Of a stretch of 64,000 bases of DNA, positions 1 through 13,200 are shown in pieces. This DNA is from Dastarcus helophoroides. Lineage: Eukaryota; Arthropoda; Insecta; Coleoptera; Bothrideridae. The DNA is taken from NCBI GenBank assembly GCA_028583605.1, contig CM053331.1:34144318-34208317 (forward strand), read 5' to 3'. The notes under the pieces are model-generated. The model made no database searches. It worked only from the letters and a program-made list of their open reading frames with translations, and was not told where the DNA came from. Each line of letters begins with the position of its first letter. The first letter of the stretch is position 1. Position numbers and translations under genes: made by a program.

Positions 1-1610
1 AAAAAATTTTGACTTTTTTCTTTCAAAATTTGGGCATTTTGGTTTAAAAATTCCAAGGGATTTCTCAGGAAATAATAAAAATTGTAAAAAAATATTAGAA
101 CTTCGCTCCAAACTTCAAAATTTCTAGGAGTCTAAAAAATCACTTTCAAACTTCTCACTTCGAATCGAAATTTCGAAGCTTTCAAAAAATGTTGACTCTT
201 TTCTTTTGAAATTTAGACATTTTGGTTTAAAAATTCCAAGTTTACAGTGAGGTTTCTCAAGAATTAATAAATATTTTGGAAAAATCTGGAAACTTTGCTC
301 CAGACTTCAAATGTTCTAGAAGTCGAAAGAAATCGCTTTCAAACTTCTCACTACGAATTAAAATTTCGAAGTTTACAAAAAATTTTGACTTTTTTCTTTC
401 GAAATTTGGACATATTAGTTTAAAAAGTCCAAGGGGTTTCTCACCAAATAATAAAAATTTTGAAAAAATTCTGTTGCTCCAAACTTCAAAATTTGTAGAA
501 GTCGAAAAAATCACTTTCAAACTTCACTTCGAATCGAAATTTTGACGTTTTCAAAAAATTTTACTTTTTTCTTTCAAAATTTGGACATTTTTGTTTAAAA
601 ATTCCAAGGGGTTTCTCAGGAAATAATAAAAATTGTAAAAAAATATTAGAACTTCGCTCCAAACTTCAAAATTTCTAGGAGTCGAAAAAAATCACTTTTC
701 TCACTTCGAATCGAAATTTCGAAGTTTTCAAAAAATTTTGACTCTTTTCTTTTGAAATTTAGACATTTTGGTTAAAAAATACCAAGATTACAGTGAGGTT
801 TCTCAAGAATTAATAAATATTTTGGAAAAATCTGGAAACTTCGCTCCAGACTTCAAATGTTCTAGAAGTCGAAAGAAATCGCTTTCAAACTTCTCACTAC
901 GAATTAAAATTTCAAAGTTTACAAAAAATTTTGACCTTTTTCTTTCGAAATTTGGACATATTAGTTTAAAAAGTCCAAGGGGTTTCTCTCCAAATAATAA
1001 AAATTTTGAAAAAATTCTGTTGCTCCAAACTTCAAAATTTGTAGAAGTCGAAAAAAATCACTTTCAAACTTCTTACTTCGAATCAAAATTTCGAAGTGTT
1101 CAGAAAATTTTGACTTTTTTCTTTTAAAATTTAGACATTTTGGTTTAAAAATTCCAAGTTTACAGTGAGGTTTCTCAAGAATTAATAAAAATTCTAAAAT
1201 AATCTTGTAATTTCGCTCCTAACTTCAGAATTTATAGAAGTCGAAAAAATCGCTTTCAAACTTCTCACTTCGAACCGAAATTTCGAAGTTTTTAAAAAAT
1301 GTTGACCTTTTCCTTTCGAAATTTAGACATTTTGGTTCAAACATTCCAAGTTTAGAGTAAGGTTTGTCAGGAAATAGTAAATATTTTGGAAAAATCTTGA
1401 AATTTCGCTCCAAACTTCAAAATTTCTACAAGTCCAAAAATTTACTTTCAAACTTCTCCTTCGAATCGAAATTTTTGGTTTAAAAATTCCAAGGGGTTTC
1501 TCAGTAAATAATAACAATATTGAAAACATTTTGAAACTTCGCTCCAAACTTCAAATGTTCTAGAAGTCGAAAGAAATCGCTTTCACTTCGAATCGAAATT
1601 TAAAATGACG
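1..1610. repeat. Tandem AT-rich satellite, about 185-bp unit (left block)
   Basis: Degenerate tandem array. The landmark TAGAAGTCGAAA recurs near 308, 492, 674, 858, 1038 and 1229, giving a period of about 180-190 bp. Each unit runs through the same series of phrases: a TTCGAAATTTGGACATTTTGG block, a TTCCAAG block, a GCTCCAAACTTC block and a CACTTTCAAACTTC block. A longer period is also visible, since the stretch from about 279 is repeated almost unchanged about 546 bp later. Open frames here are low-complexity products of the repeat. I see no gene; upstream exons of the ankyrin gene must lie to the left of the window. Confidence 0.85.
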
Positions 1611-1664
1611 TGTCTCTTCTTCTCAGTTTTTCAGATTATTAAAATTGTCTCTCTTTTTTTACAG

Positions 1665-4600
1665 AAATGAGTGTTTTCATAATTGCCATAACCAGAGGCA
1701 GTATAAAGTTAACTGAGTTGCTTTTAAAACATCTTTTATGCGGTGGAGTCTCCAAACAGAAAATGCAAGAAGTAATTTCTCCAATCTCCATCGCGATCTT
1801 ATTCAGCAATTTTAGGATCGTACGATACTTGGTGAAACAATCTTTCGATTTGAACGCTTCAACTTATTCAACAGGTAAAATAAACCTTTAAACAGTATGA
1901 TAAAAAATTGCACTAACCATCACCATCAAATGCTATAATGGAATTTCGACCAAGCGCGAAATATTCAGATTATTCACTCTCATTTCCAAATTTTATATCT
2001 CGAGAAAAAAAGTAGAAATTGTGAGAAATGTATTTTTAAGAGGATACTGCAACATTTTGTATTTAAATATGTCAAGTTTAAACTCGAAATTTTGTTGAGA
2101 TTTCGCAAATTTGATTTAAAAAATTCAAAACTTCTAGAAATTTCGATATTAAAGTGCAAAAAATCACTTTTATTGTTCACACTTGAAATTTCGAAGTTGT
2201 TGACTTTTTCTTGCGAAATTTAGACATTTTGGTTTAAAGATTCCAAGTTTAAAGTAAGGCTTCTCAGGAAATAATAACTATTTTGGAAAAATCCTGAAAT
2301 TTCGCTCCAAACTTTTTGGAAGTCAAAAAAATCACTGTCAAACTTCTGACTTCGAATCGTGTTCGTCTTCACAAAATTTTGACTTTTTAATTTCGAAATT
2401 TTGACACTTTCGGTTAAAGGTGAAAGGAAATAAAAAACAGTTTGAAAAAATTTTAAAACTTCGCCCCAAATTTTAAAATTTCTAGAAATTTTAAAATTTC
2501 TAGAAATTTTAAAATTTCTTCTACTTCACATCGCATCACTTTCAGACTTCTCACTTCGAATCGAAATTTAGAAGTTTTTAAACAATTTTGACTTTTTCCT
2601 TTCGAAATTTGGACTATTTTGGTTTAAAAATTCCAAGGAGTTTCTCAGAAATTAATAACAATTTTGAAAAAATGTTGAAGTTTTGCTCCAAACTTCAAAA
2701 TTTTTGGAAGTCGAAAAAAATCACTTTCAAACTTCTCCTTCGAATCGAAAATTTAAAGTTTTTAAACAATTTTGACTCTTTCCTTTCGAAATTTAGACAT
2801 TTTGGTTTAAAAATTCCAATTTTAAAGTGGGATTTCTCAAGAATTAATAAAAATTTTGAGAAAATCTTGAAATTTCGCTCTAAAGTTTAAAATTTCTAGA
2901 AGTCGAAAAAATCACTTTCAAACTTCTCTCTTCGAATCGAAATTTCATATTTTCAAAAAATTTTAAATTTCTTCTTTCGAAATTTGGACATTTTGGTTCA
3001 AAAATTCCAAGAAATTTCTTAGAAACTAATAAAAATTTAAAAAAAACGTTGAAATTTTCCTCCAAACTTCAAAATTTTTGGAAGTCGAATAAATCACTGT
3101 CAAACTTTTGACTTCGAATCGAAATATAGAAGTGTTTAAAATATTTTGACTTTTTCCTTTCGAAATTTAGACATTTTGGTTTAAAAATTCCAAGTTTAAA
3201 GTGGGGTTTCTTAAGAATTAATAAACATTTTGAAAAAATCTTGAGATTTCGCTCTAAACTTCAAACTTTCTAGAAATCAATAAAATCACTTTCAAACTTC
3301 TCACTGCGAATCGAAATTTTGAAGTTTTCAAACAATTTTGACTATTTTCTTTCGAAATTTGGACATTTTGGTTTAAACATTTCAAGGAGTTTCCCAGAAA
3401 TTTTGAAGAAATGTTGAAATTTTGCTCCAAACTTCAAAATTTCTAGAAGTCGAAAAAATCGCTTTCAAACTTCACTTCGAATCAAAATTTCGAAGTTTTA
3501 AAAAGATTTTGACTTTCTTCTTCCCAAATTTGGTCATTTTGGTTTAAAGATTCCAAGGAGTTTCTTAAAAATTAATAAAAAATTTCGAAAAAATGTTGAA
3601 ACTTTGCTCCCAAATTCAAAATTTTCTAAAATTTCAAGTTTGAAGTGGGGTTTCTCAGAAATTAATAAAAATTTTGAAAATATCTTGAAATTTTGCTCCA
3701 AACTTCAACATTTCTAGAAATCGAATAAATCACTGTCAAACTTCTGACTTCGAATCGAAATTTTGAAGATTTCAGAAAATTTTGATATTTTCCTTTCGAA
3801 ATGAAGACAATTTGGTTTAAAAATTCCAAATTTAAAGTAGAGTTTCTCAAGAATTAATAAACATTTTGAAAAAATCTTGAAATTTCGCTCCAAACTTCAA
3901 AATTTCTAGAAGTCGAAAAAATCACTTTCAAACTTTCCATTGCGAATCAAAATTTTGAAGTTTTCAAACCATTTTGACAATTTTGTTTCGAAATTTGAAC
4001 ATTTTGGTTTAAAAGTTCCAAGGAGTTTCTCAAAAATTAATAAAAATTTTGAAAAAATTTTGAAATTTTGCTCCAAACTTCAAAATTTCTAGAAGTCGAA
4101 AAAATCGCTTTCAAACTTCACTTCGAATCAAAATTTCGAAGTTTTAAAAAGATTTTGACTTTCTTCTTCCCAAATTTGGTCATTTTGGTTTAAAGATTCC
4201 AAGGAGTTTCTTAAAAATTAATAAAAAATTTCGAAAAAATGTTGAAACTTTGCTCCCAAATTCAAAATTTTCTAAAATTTCAAGTTTGAAGTGGGGTTTC
4301 TCAGAAATTAATAAAAATTTTGAAAATATCTTGAAATTTTGCTCCAAACTTCAACATTTCTAGAAATCGAATAAATCACTGTCAAACTTCTGACTTCGAA
4401 TCGAAATTTTGAAGATTTCAGAAAATTTTGATATTTTCCTTTCGAAATGAAGACAATTTGGTTTAAAAATTCCAAATTTAAAGTAGAGTTTCTCAAGAAT
4501 TAATAAACATTTTGAAAAAATCTTGAAATTTCGCTCCAAACTTCAAAATTTCTAGAAGTCGAAAAAATCACTTTCAAACTTTCCATTGCGAATCAAAATT

Positions 4601-7600
4601 TTGAAGTTTTCAAACCATTTTGACAATTTCCTTTCGAAATTTGGACATTTTGGTTTAAAAGTTCCAAGGAGTTTCTCAAAAATTAATAAAAATTTTGAAA
4701 AAATTTTGAAATTTTGCTCCAAACTTCAAAATTTCTTGAAATCAATAAAATCACTTTCAAACTTCTCACTGCGAATCGAAATTTTGAAGTTTTCAAAAAA
4801 TGTTGATGTCTTTCTTTCGATATTTAGACATTTTGGTTTAAACATTCTAAGTCTTAAGTGGGGTTTCTTAGGAATTAATAAAAATTTTGAAAAAATCTTT
4901 GAAACGAAATTTTGTACTTTTTAAGCAATTTTGACTTTTTCCTTTCGAAATTTGGACATTTTGGTTTAAAAATTCTAAGGAGTTTCTCGGAAATTAATAA
5001 ATATTTTAAAAAAAAGTTGAAATTTTCCTTCACTCTTCAAAGTTTCTAAAAATCGAATAAATCGGTGTCAAACTTCTAACTTCGAATCGAAATATCGAAA
5101 AGTTCAAAAATTTTAACTTTTTTTTTTCGAAATTTATATATTTTGGTTCAAAAATTCCAAATTTAAAGTAGATTTCTCAGGAATTAATAAAAATTTTGAA
5201 AATATCTTGAAAGTTTGCTCCAAATTTCAAAATTTCTAGAAGTCGAAAAAATTCACTTTCAGACTTCTCACTTCGAATCGAAATTTTGAAGTTGTCAAAA
5301 AATTTTGACCTTTTCCTTTCGAAATTTAGACTTTTCGGTTTTAAAATTCCAAGTTTAAAGTGGAGTTTCTCAGGAACTAATAAACATTTTGAAAATATCT
5401 TGAAATTTCGCCCCAAACTTCAAAATTTCTAGAAGACGAAAAAATCACTTTCAAACTTCTCACTTCGAATCAAAATTTCGAAGTTTTTACAAAATTTTGA
5501 CTTTTTCTTTCGAAATTTTGACATTTTGGTTTCAAAATTCCAAGGCGTTTCTCAAAATTTAATAAAAATTCTGAAAAAATGTTGAAATTTCGCTCCAAAC
5601 TTTAAAATTTCTGGAAGTCGAAATTACTGTCAAACTTCTGACTTCGAATCGAAATATCGAAGTGTTCAAGATATTTTGACTTCTCCTTTCAAAATTTAGA
5701 CACTTTGGTTTAAAAATTCGAAGTTTGAAGTGGAATTTCTCCGAAATTAGTAAAAATTTTGAAAATATCTTGAAATTTTGCTCCAAACTTCAAAATTTCT
5801 AGAAGTGGAGAATAATCACTTTCAAACTTCTCACTTCGAATCAAAATCTTATTTTCTAGTTCTGACGTACTTGAAATCTAATTTTTTTCCAAAATATCTT
5901 ACGTTTTTTATCTAAATTTAGATTTTTGTCGAAATTTTGCTCCAAACTTCAAAATTTCTAGAAGACGCAAAAATCACTTTCAAACTTCTCTTTCGAATCA
6001 AAATTTTGAAGTTTTCAAAAAATGTTGGATGTCTTTCTTACGAAATTTGACATTTTGGTTTAAAAATTCCAAGTTTAAAGTGGGGTTTCTCAGGAAATAA
6101 TAAAAATTTTGAAAAAAAGCTTGAAATTTCGCTCCAAACTTCAACTTCTCACTTCGAATCAAAATTTAGAAGTTTTTACAAAATTTTGACCTTTTTCTTT
6201 CGAAATTTGGACGTTTTGATTTAAAAATTCCAAGGGGTTTCTCAGGAATTAATAAAAACTTTGAAAAAATCTTGAAATTTCGCTTCAAACTCCAAAATTT
6301 CTACAAGTCGAAAAAATCACTTTCAAACTTCTCTCTTCGAATCAAAATCTTATTTTCTAGTTCTGACGTGCTTGAAATCAAATTTTTTTCCAAAATATCT
6401 TACGTTTTTTATCTAAATTTAGATTTTTGTCGAAATTTTGCTCCAAACTTCAAAATTTCTAGAAGACGAAAAAATCACTTTCAAACTTCCCTCTCGAATC
6501 GAAATTTTGAAGTTTTTAAAAAATTTTGGATGTCTTTCTTTCGAAATTTGACATTTTGGTTTCAACATTCCAAGTTTAAAGTGGGGTTTCTCAGGAAATA
6601 ATAAAAATTTTGAAATTTCGCTCCAAACTTTAACGTCTCACTTCGAATCACAATTTTGAAGTTTTTACAAAATGTTCACTTTTTTCTTTCGAAATTTGGA
6701 CGTTTTGGTTTAAAAATTCCAAGGTGTTTCTCAGAAATTAATAACAATTTTGAAAAAATGTTGAAATTTCGCTCCAAACTTCAAAATTTCTAGAAGACGA
6801 TAAAATCACTTTCAAACTTCTTTGAATCGAAATTTTGAGGTTTTCAACCAATATTGACTTTTTCCTTTCGAAATTTAGACGATTTGGTTTAACAATTCCA
6901 AATTTAAAGTGGGGTTTCTCAGGAAGTAATAAAAATTTTGAAAATATCTTGAAATTTCGCCCCAAACTTTAAAATTTCTAGAAGACGAAAAAAAAACTTT
7001 CAAACTTTTCACATCGAATCATTTGGAAGTTTTCAAAAAATTTTGAATTTTTTCGTTAGAAATTTAAACATCTTGGTTTAAAAATTCCAAGTTTAAAGTG
7101 GGGTTTCTCAAGAATTAATAGAAGTTTTGAAAATATCTTAAGATTTAACTCCAAACTTCAAATTTTTTAGAGAACGAAAAAATTACTTTCAAATTTCTCC
7201 TTAGAATTGAAAATTTGAAATTTTCATAAAATTTTGACTTTATTTTTTCGAAATTTGGACATTTTGGTTTAAAAATTCAAAGAAGTTTCCCAGAAATTAA
7301 TAGAAATTTAAATTATGTTGTAATTTCGCTCCAAAGTTCAAAATTTTTGGAACTCCAATAAATCACTGTCAAACTTCTGACTTCGAATTGAAATATCGAA
7401 GTGTTCAAAAAATGTTGACCTTTTCGTTTCGAAATTTAGACATTTTGGTTTAAAAATTCCAAGTTTAAAGTGGGATTTCTCAAGAATTAATAAAAATTTT
7501 GAAAAAATCTTGAAATTTCACTCCAAACTTCGAAATTTCCACAAGTCGAAAAAATTACTTTTTAACTTCTCTTTCGAATCAAAATTTTGAAGTTTTCAAA

Positions 7601-9911
7601 AAATGTTGGCCTACTTCTCTCGAACTTTGGACATTTTGGTTTAAAATTCCAAGGGTTTACCCAGAAAATAATAAAAATTTTGAAAAGTTCTTGAAAGTTC
7701 ACTACAAACTTCAAAATTTCCAGAGGGCGAAAAAAACCACTTTTAAACTTCTCACTTCGAATCAAAATCCTATTTTCTAGTTCTGACGTACTTCCAATCT
7801 AATTTTTTTTCCAAAACATTTTAACTTAATTTAGATTTTTGTCGAAATTTCGCATAAAAACACTTAAATTGGAAAATAATTTAAAGTTAAGCTCTGAATT
7901 TTGAAGAAATAGACAAAATTTCAAAAAAAAGAAATTCAAACTTTCAATTTTTCGCGCCGAAGACCGTATTTTCCCGTGGTAAAAAAATGTGACAAATAGT
8001 AGAAGACTGTATTTAGCCGAATTATATTTTTAATTTAGTACAATATTCTGGTAGAGACGCCGATTATCGTACTTTTCTGGTAAATCTGGTAAATGTATAC
8101 TATAACGAAGAAAACCATACCATTCCGCAAACCTCGAAAACTGCCCGCCTTATGGGTATACTTAAAAATAGGAAAATAGCACGTCGCGAAAGGGTTAATT
8201 ATATAACTTTTGCTATAAACTTAAAAAATACACAATTTCCAAAAAAATGAAATGTTGATTAAATAGCATTTTTATTAATTTATTATTTTAAAATCCTGAT
8301 TAGTTTTCTAAATTGCAATTTTTGTGGTAAATTTCGAGTTGAAACTTTTTCTCAAAATTTGATATTTGATATTGAACCTAAAAAACGGGAACATTTTAAG
8401 TTTGAGGTTCATTTGGTTTTCGCTTTTTCTTTTATTTCTCATTAGAAATAAAAGAAAAATAAGACATTTCTTATTTTCCTTTAATCGTAATATTTTTAAG
8501 GTTTAGATTTAACACTTTGTACAGGGTCTTTAAAAACTAGTTACTAATTATAGACTTTAAGTTTATTTCCAAATTTTAATGGTCTTTTACGACAGTTTTC
8601 AGTTTAAACTCCTTAAAACCCTTTTGAAAACTCAACTTTAAAATCGAATTTAATCGGATAATTCGTCCCTTGAATTTTTTGTTCAAAATCAGAATTTCTT
8701 CTGAGAATTTGGAGTAAATTTCAAAATTCCGGTTAATTTTAGACCGAAACTCAAACGTGGGTGATCGTCTAACGAAAATTATAATAATTTAAATGATATG
8801 AATTTAGAAGAAAAAAATTCGTTAATTTATTATTTTCACGGAAACGTCAGGAAATTGATGATTTTTGATATGTTCAACAATAATAATTATAAGAAGTCCT
8901 AAATATGGGCCATATAATTATTTTTTTTATCAAAGTAATGGATTTTCGTTTGCTTCAATGACTACTCTTGCTACTAACGGATTATTGGTCGCCTTTGAAG
9001 CCGGTCAACAGAGTTCTCTAAATTTGCAAATTTCATATCTTTCCTGAGACCAGTTCAAAATTTCAGATATAACGCCCCTAATGTTCGCTGCCGCCATGAG
9101 TTACTTTCAAATCTACGATTTCTTGATCGCAAAGGGGGCGAATGTTGCCATCAAAAACTACTTGGGCCAAACTGCCGCTAACATAATAGAATACAAACAC
9201 GCCCGAGAAATATGCGTTCAACAGCAGAAAACGCCTCTAATTTACGTCAGGTCACCAAATGAATATCCCACTGAAGAGAACAAGAAATCGAATACAATCA
9301 CACCAAATTACTGCCAGCAGAAAATGCAGCCGCCGCAGTTGCCTGTAGTTTTCGTCGGGTCACCATATGAATGTCCTACTGAAGACAACAGGAAATCGAA
9401 TGCAATCACACCAAATTACTGCCAGCAGAATGTACAGTCGTCGCAGTTGCCTGTTGTTTACGTTGGGTCACCACATGAATGTCCCACTGAAGACAACAGG
9501 AAATCGAATGCAATCACACCAAATTACTGCCAGCAGAATATGCAGCCGTCTCAGTTGCCTCTAGTTTATGTTGGGTCACCACATGAATATCCAACTGAAG
9601 ATAATAGGAAATTCTCGAATGCAATCACACCAAATTACTGCCAGCAGAATATGCAGCCGTCTCAGTTGCCTGTACTTTACGTTGGATCACCACAAGAATA
9701 TCCCACTGAAGATAATAGGAAATCTTCGACTGGAATCACACCAAATTACTGCATAACACCCAGTATGACACCACTTGGAATGGTGCCACAAATGTTTTTC
9801 CCACCGAATTTCACACCCTCGCATTGTATGGCGGGGCAGTATTTTAGCCCATGTGACTTTGTGAATGCTAATGTAAGACCAAACCATTTTTATTTGACCC
9901 CTACTCTTTAA
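1665..9911 (+). CDS. Ankyrin-repeat protein with C-terminal proline-rich tandem repeats (3' part of gene)
   Basis: Two exons are seen: 1665-1874 and 9067-9911 (stop). Exon one follows a pyrimidine-rich acceptor ending ACAG at 1664 and ends at a GTAAAA donor. Exon two follows TTTCAG. The split codon (G at 1874 plus AT at 9067-9068) makes Asp and restores an ankyrin consensus across the junction, reading DITPLMFAA, then FLIAKGANV, then GQTAANI. The first exon also reads as ankyrin repeats (AITRGSIKLTELLLKH; IVRYLVKQSFDLNAS). After the ankyrin part comes a Gln-rich linker, then about five copies of a 36-residue unit built on GSPxExPTEDNRKS and AITPNYCQQ, then a Pro/Phe-rich tail. Exon one starts two bases into a codon, so the gene begins left of the window. 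An ankyrin scaffold role is inferred; I do not recognise the specific family. The 7.2-kb intron is mostly satellite. Confidence 0.75.
2190..7830. repeat. Same satellite family inside the ankyrin-gene intron
   Basis: Continuation of the roughly 185-bp tandem family, with the same landmarks (GCTCCAAACTTC, TAGAAGTCGAAAAAATCAC) throughout. A 646-bp block is duplicated nearly perfectly: about 3430-4075 recurs at 4076-4721. A variant block containing TATTTTCTAGTTCTGACGT occurs three times, near 5850, 6350 and 7770. The array ends near 7830. Confidence 0.85.
7831..9066. other. Non-satellite part of the ankyrin-gene intron
   Basis: AT-rich but not tandemly repeated. It holds a short GC-richer patch (about 8040-8200) that ends GCGAAAGGG followed by TTAA, which recalls a piggyBac-type terminus without a visible partner. 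An open stretch at 8938-9010 looks less repetitive than its surroundings. It is not needed to join the two flanking exons in frame, and it lacks a GT donor at its right edge. I assign no gene here. Confidence 0.4.
9239..9760 (+). repeat. Coding minisatellite, 108-bp unit
   Basis: Within the last ankyrin-gene exon, CCAAATTACTGCCAGCAGAA recurs at 9304, 9412, 9520 and 9631 (spacings 108, 108 and 111 bp). Copies are highly similar at DNA level. One copy has an extra in-frame triplet. The array keeps the reading frame, and partial outer copies bring it to roughly five units. Confidence 0.9.
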
Positions 9912-10008
9912 AACTGTTTTTATGTGCTACTTAACTTACTTTTAATATATTTACTAATCTGTACTATTTTAATAATTACTGATTTTATAAAATGTTATAC
10001 AATGTTTA

Positions 10009-10014
10009 AATAAA
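10009..10014 (+). terminator. Polyadenylation signal of the ankyrin gene
   Basis: AATAAA about 98 bp after the stop codon at 9911, with no closer canonical signal. The signal of the opposing gene lies about 25 bp further right. Confidence 0.55.
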
Positions 10015-10038
10015 GCTCGAATTTTACTTTAATATAAA

Positions 10039-10044
10039 TTTATT
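10039..10044 (-). terminator. Polyadenylation signal of the aspartyl-tRNA synthetase gene
   Basis: AATAAA on the minus strand, about 85 bp beyond the TAA stop at 10130-10128. It faces the ankyrin-gene signal at 10009-10014, so the two 3' ends abut or overlap. Confidence 0.5.
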
Positions 10045-10127
10045 TCATATTAAATTCATTTTATATTAACATGATTATGTTCAACATAAATAAAGTTGTT
10101 GCGTTTAAGAAATTAGGAAACAACGAA

Positions 10128-10291
10128 TTACGGGGTTATTCTTTTTGGATCACGCGGGAACAAGCACGTCTTTCGGATGTTGTCCAAACCCAGGTACAAC
10201 ATCACGACTCTTTCCAAACCGATCCCACCTCCAGCATGCGGGGGACATCCATATTTAAATGAATCAATATATGAGGCAATTTTCCTTATAT
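10128..10291 (-). CDS. DARS1: Last exon of aspartyl-tRNA synthetase (motif 3 exon)
   Basis: This short exon is easily missed because it lies between satellites, far from the rest of the gene. On the minus strand a TTTTTTTTCAG acceptor at 10292-10302 precedes it. The G left over from exon six (25743) plus AT gives Asp, then the frame reads the C-terminal tail with [13 protein letters not shown] and [10 protein letters not shown] and a TAA stop. It supplies the motif 3 arginine without which the enzyme would be inactive. The alternative read-through of exon six would end after about eleven unrelated residues. Confidence 0.93.
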
Positions 10292-13200
10292 CTGAAAAAA
10301 AATATAATATTTTTAAGAAACTTTGGCAAACATTCGATATTACATTAAATTTATTTTAGCTCTACCGAGCCCTGACAATTTAAGTGTAAGTCAAGACGAG
10401 TCAATAAGAATTGAAAGAAATTTCTATATGTTCCTCAAAATTTCAATTTGAAACCCCACAATCATTCCTCTTTTTCTTAATCGTGATGGAACGCACTGGT
10501 CCTTGAATATCTTCAGATTTGTATGTCAATCAAATGCTTGACGTCATAACTTTCATTTCAAAGAACTTCCAAGAACACTTCGAAATTAAGCCTTTCTTCG
10601 ACATTTTTTCAAGAAAATCTTTAACTTGGAAATGTCCACTTTGTTTCTAATATTTTGTAGTTAAATTTACCCGAATTTTTGCCAAGAAAATCTTTAATCT
10701 GGGAAATGTCCACTTTTAATTTGGAATTTAGGATTGTAACTTCAATTCTAATGTCGACTTTTTTTATTGAATTGTTTTCGAAAACAAGCAAAATTTATAA
10801 ATTCGGCCTAACTTCGGAATTTAACCCAGAAATTTCGACTTTTCTATCGAAATTTCGACTTTTTTCTCGAAATTCCGACTTTTTTCTCGAAATTTCAACC
10901 TTTTTCTCGAAATTTTGACTTTTTTCTCGAAATTTCCACCTTTTTTTTGTAATTTCGAACCTTTCCTTAATAATTAAATCTTTTTCTAAAAATTTCACAA
11001 TTTTTTGCCTAATTCATTTTTTTTGGACGTTTTTTTTTTCGAAATTCGATTTTTGTGGAAATTTCCATAGTTTTCTTGAAACACGTCTATTTTCGAAATT
11101 TCGACTTTCTCGGAAAATCCAATCCTTTATGGTACTGAAAAACTCAACATTTTTTTTCAAAATTTGTTTTCCCCAAATTTACATTTTTTCAAAATTCGCC
11201 TTTGTCCTAAAATTTACATATTTTGTAAAATTCATCAAATTTCTAAAAGAAATTCTTCATGGTAGACCTTTATTGACCGGAAATATTATGTTTTTTTCAA
11301 TTTATTTAACATTTCTTCGGCCTAGTTTGGCAATATTTAAATTTTTATGGTTTGTTGACAATTTTCTAAACATTTTTTGAAACAAAGCATAAAAACTTAA
11401 ATATTGCCAAACTGGGCCGAAGAAATGTTAAATAAATTGAAAAAAACATTCTAAAAGAAAGTTAAGATATTTAAAAGAAGTCAACTTTTTTAAAGATAAA
11501 TTAAAATTTTAAAAAAGTCGATATTTCCAATAATTTCGGGAATTTAAAAAGAGTCCACATTTCTAATAATTTCGATAATTTAAAAAAAATATCGAAATTT
11601 TCAAAATAAATTCAAAATTTTTAAAAAAATATCGAAATTTAAAATAACTGCAAAATGTTCAAACTGTCAAAGAAGCTGAACTGTTCGAATGGTCTAAATA
11701 TCGAAGAAAAGTCAAAATTAACAAAAAAACTTTGAATTTTCAAAAAAAGTTGAAATTTTCAAAAAAAAAGTTGAAATTTTCAAAAAAAAAGTCGAAGATT
11801 TAACTGGAATTCTTCAAAAAACAAATAAATAACATTTTGAAACATGTTCAACTTTTCAAAAACAGTCAAGTTTTCAAAAAGCGACGAAATTTTGAAAAAA
11901 ATATCAACATTTAGAAAAAAATTGAAATTTTTAGGAAAATTCCAAATTTTGCAAAATATTTTCGAATTTTGGAAGAGGAAATAAAAAAAATCGAAATTGT
12001 AAAGTCGAAATTGCGAAAATATCAAAATTCTGAAGGTCGATATTTTCAAAAAATCCGAGAATGATAGAAAAAAACGGCGAAATTTTCAAAAAACTTCGAA
12101 ATTTTCAAAAAAGTTAAAATTTTTAAACATTCGGAAGTTTTTAGTCAATTCTTCAAAAACAAATAAATAACATTTTGAATCATGTTGAACTTTTCAAAAA
12201 CAGTCAAGTTTACAAAAAGAGAGGAAATTTTGAAAAAAATATCGACGTTTTGAAAAAAATTGAGATTTTTGAGAAAATTCGAAATTTTGCAAAATATTTT
12301 CGAATTTTCTTAATCGAAATTTTGCAAAATAGTCGATAATTTCAAAAACAAAAGTTTTAAGAAATGTCTGACCTAAAAAAATCGAAATTTTCAAATAAAA
12401 TCAAAGTTTTCAAAAAAAAGGATGAAACATTTGTAAAAAAGGTTAAAATTTTGAAAACATAAAATTAAAAAGGAAATAGTGAAAATGTTTAAGAATTGAC
12501 ATTTCTAAGAATTTTTAGAATTTTAAAATTGGAATAAGGCTAAAATTTTGAAAAATATCAAAGATTTAAAAACGGCCAAAATTTTCAAAAAAAGTCGAAA
12601 TTTTGGAAAAGAGGAAATTAAAAAAAAATCGAAATTGTAAAGTCGAAATTGCAAAAATATCAAAATTTTGAAAGTCGATATTTTAAAAAAATCTGAGAAT
12701 GATGGAAAAAAACGGCGAAATTTTCAAAAAACTTCGAAATTTTCAAAAAAGGTAAAATTGTTAAACATTCGGAAGTTTTTAGTCAATTCTTCAAAAACAA
12801 GTAAATACAATTTTGACACATGTCGAACTTTTCAAAAACAATCAAGTTTTTAAAAAGAGAGGAAATTTTGAAAAAAATTGAGACTTAAGGCGGGGGTCTG
12901 GTAAATCGAATTGTACGATTTTGGTCTTGGATTTAAATGTCCCGTTAAGGGGGGTAAGGAGACTGGAGACGGAAGGGGTCTCGGAGGGGAATTGGCTAAG
13001 AAGTTCGTTCAACATCGTCCGAATGCAAATTCTCAATCATTGATAAATTCGCAACTGTTGCTAATTTATCGTTTTTGTGATATTCGATCCAATCAGACTC
13101 TCGGAGCCAACTTGCTTGTTATGTTGCCGACAGCGCTTGGTTTATTTAGTATAGTATTCATATTTGTTGTAACACTTGTGAATAGAAAATTATATCTTTC

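Noticed and set aside
8040..8200. Possible piggyBac-like end (GCGAAAGGG followed by TTAA)
   Set aside because: No matching second terminus or transposase was found nearby, so a chance match cannot be excluded.
8865..9047. Possible additional ankyrin-gene exon
   Set aside because: Joining 1874 directly to 9067 already gives an uninterrupted ankyrin consensus, and this stretch lacks a proper donor site.
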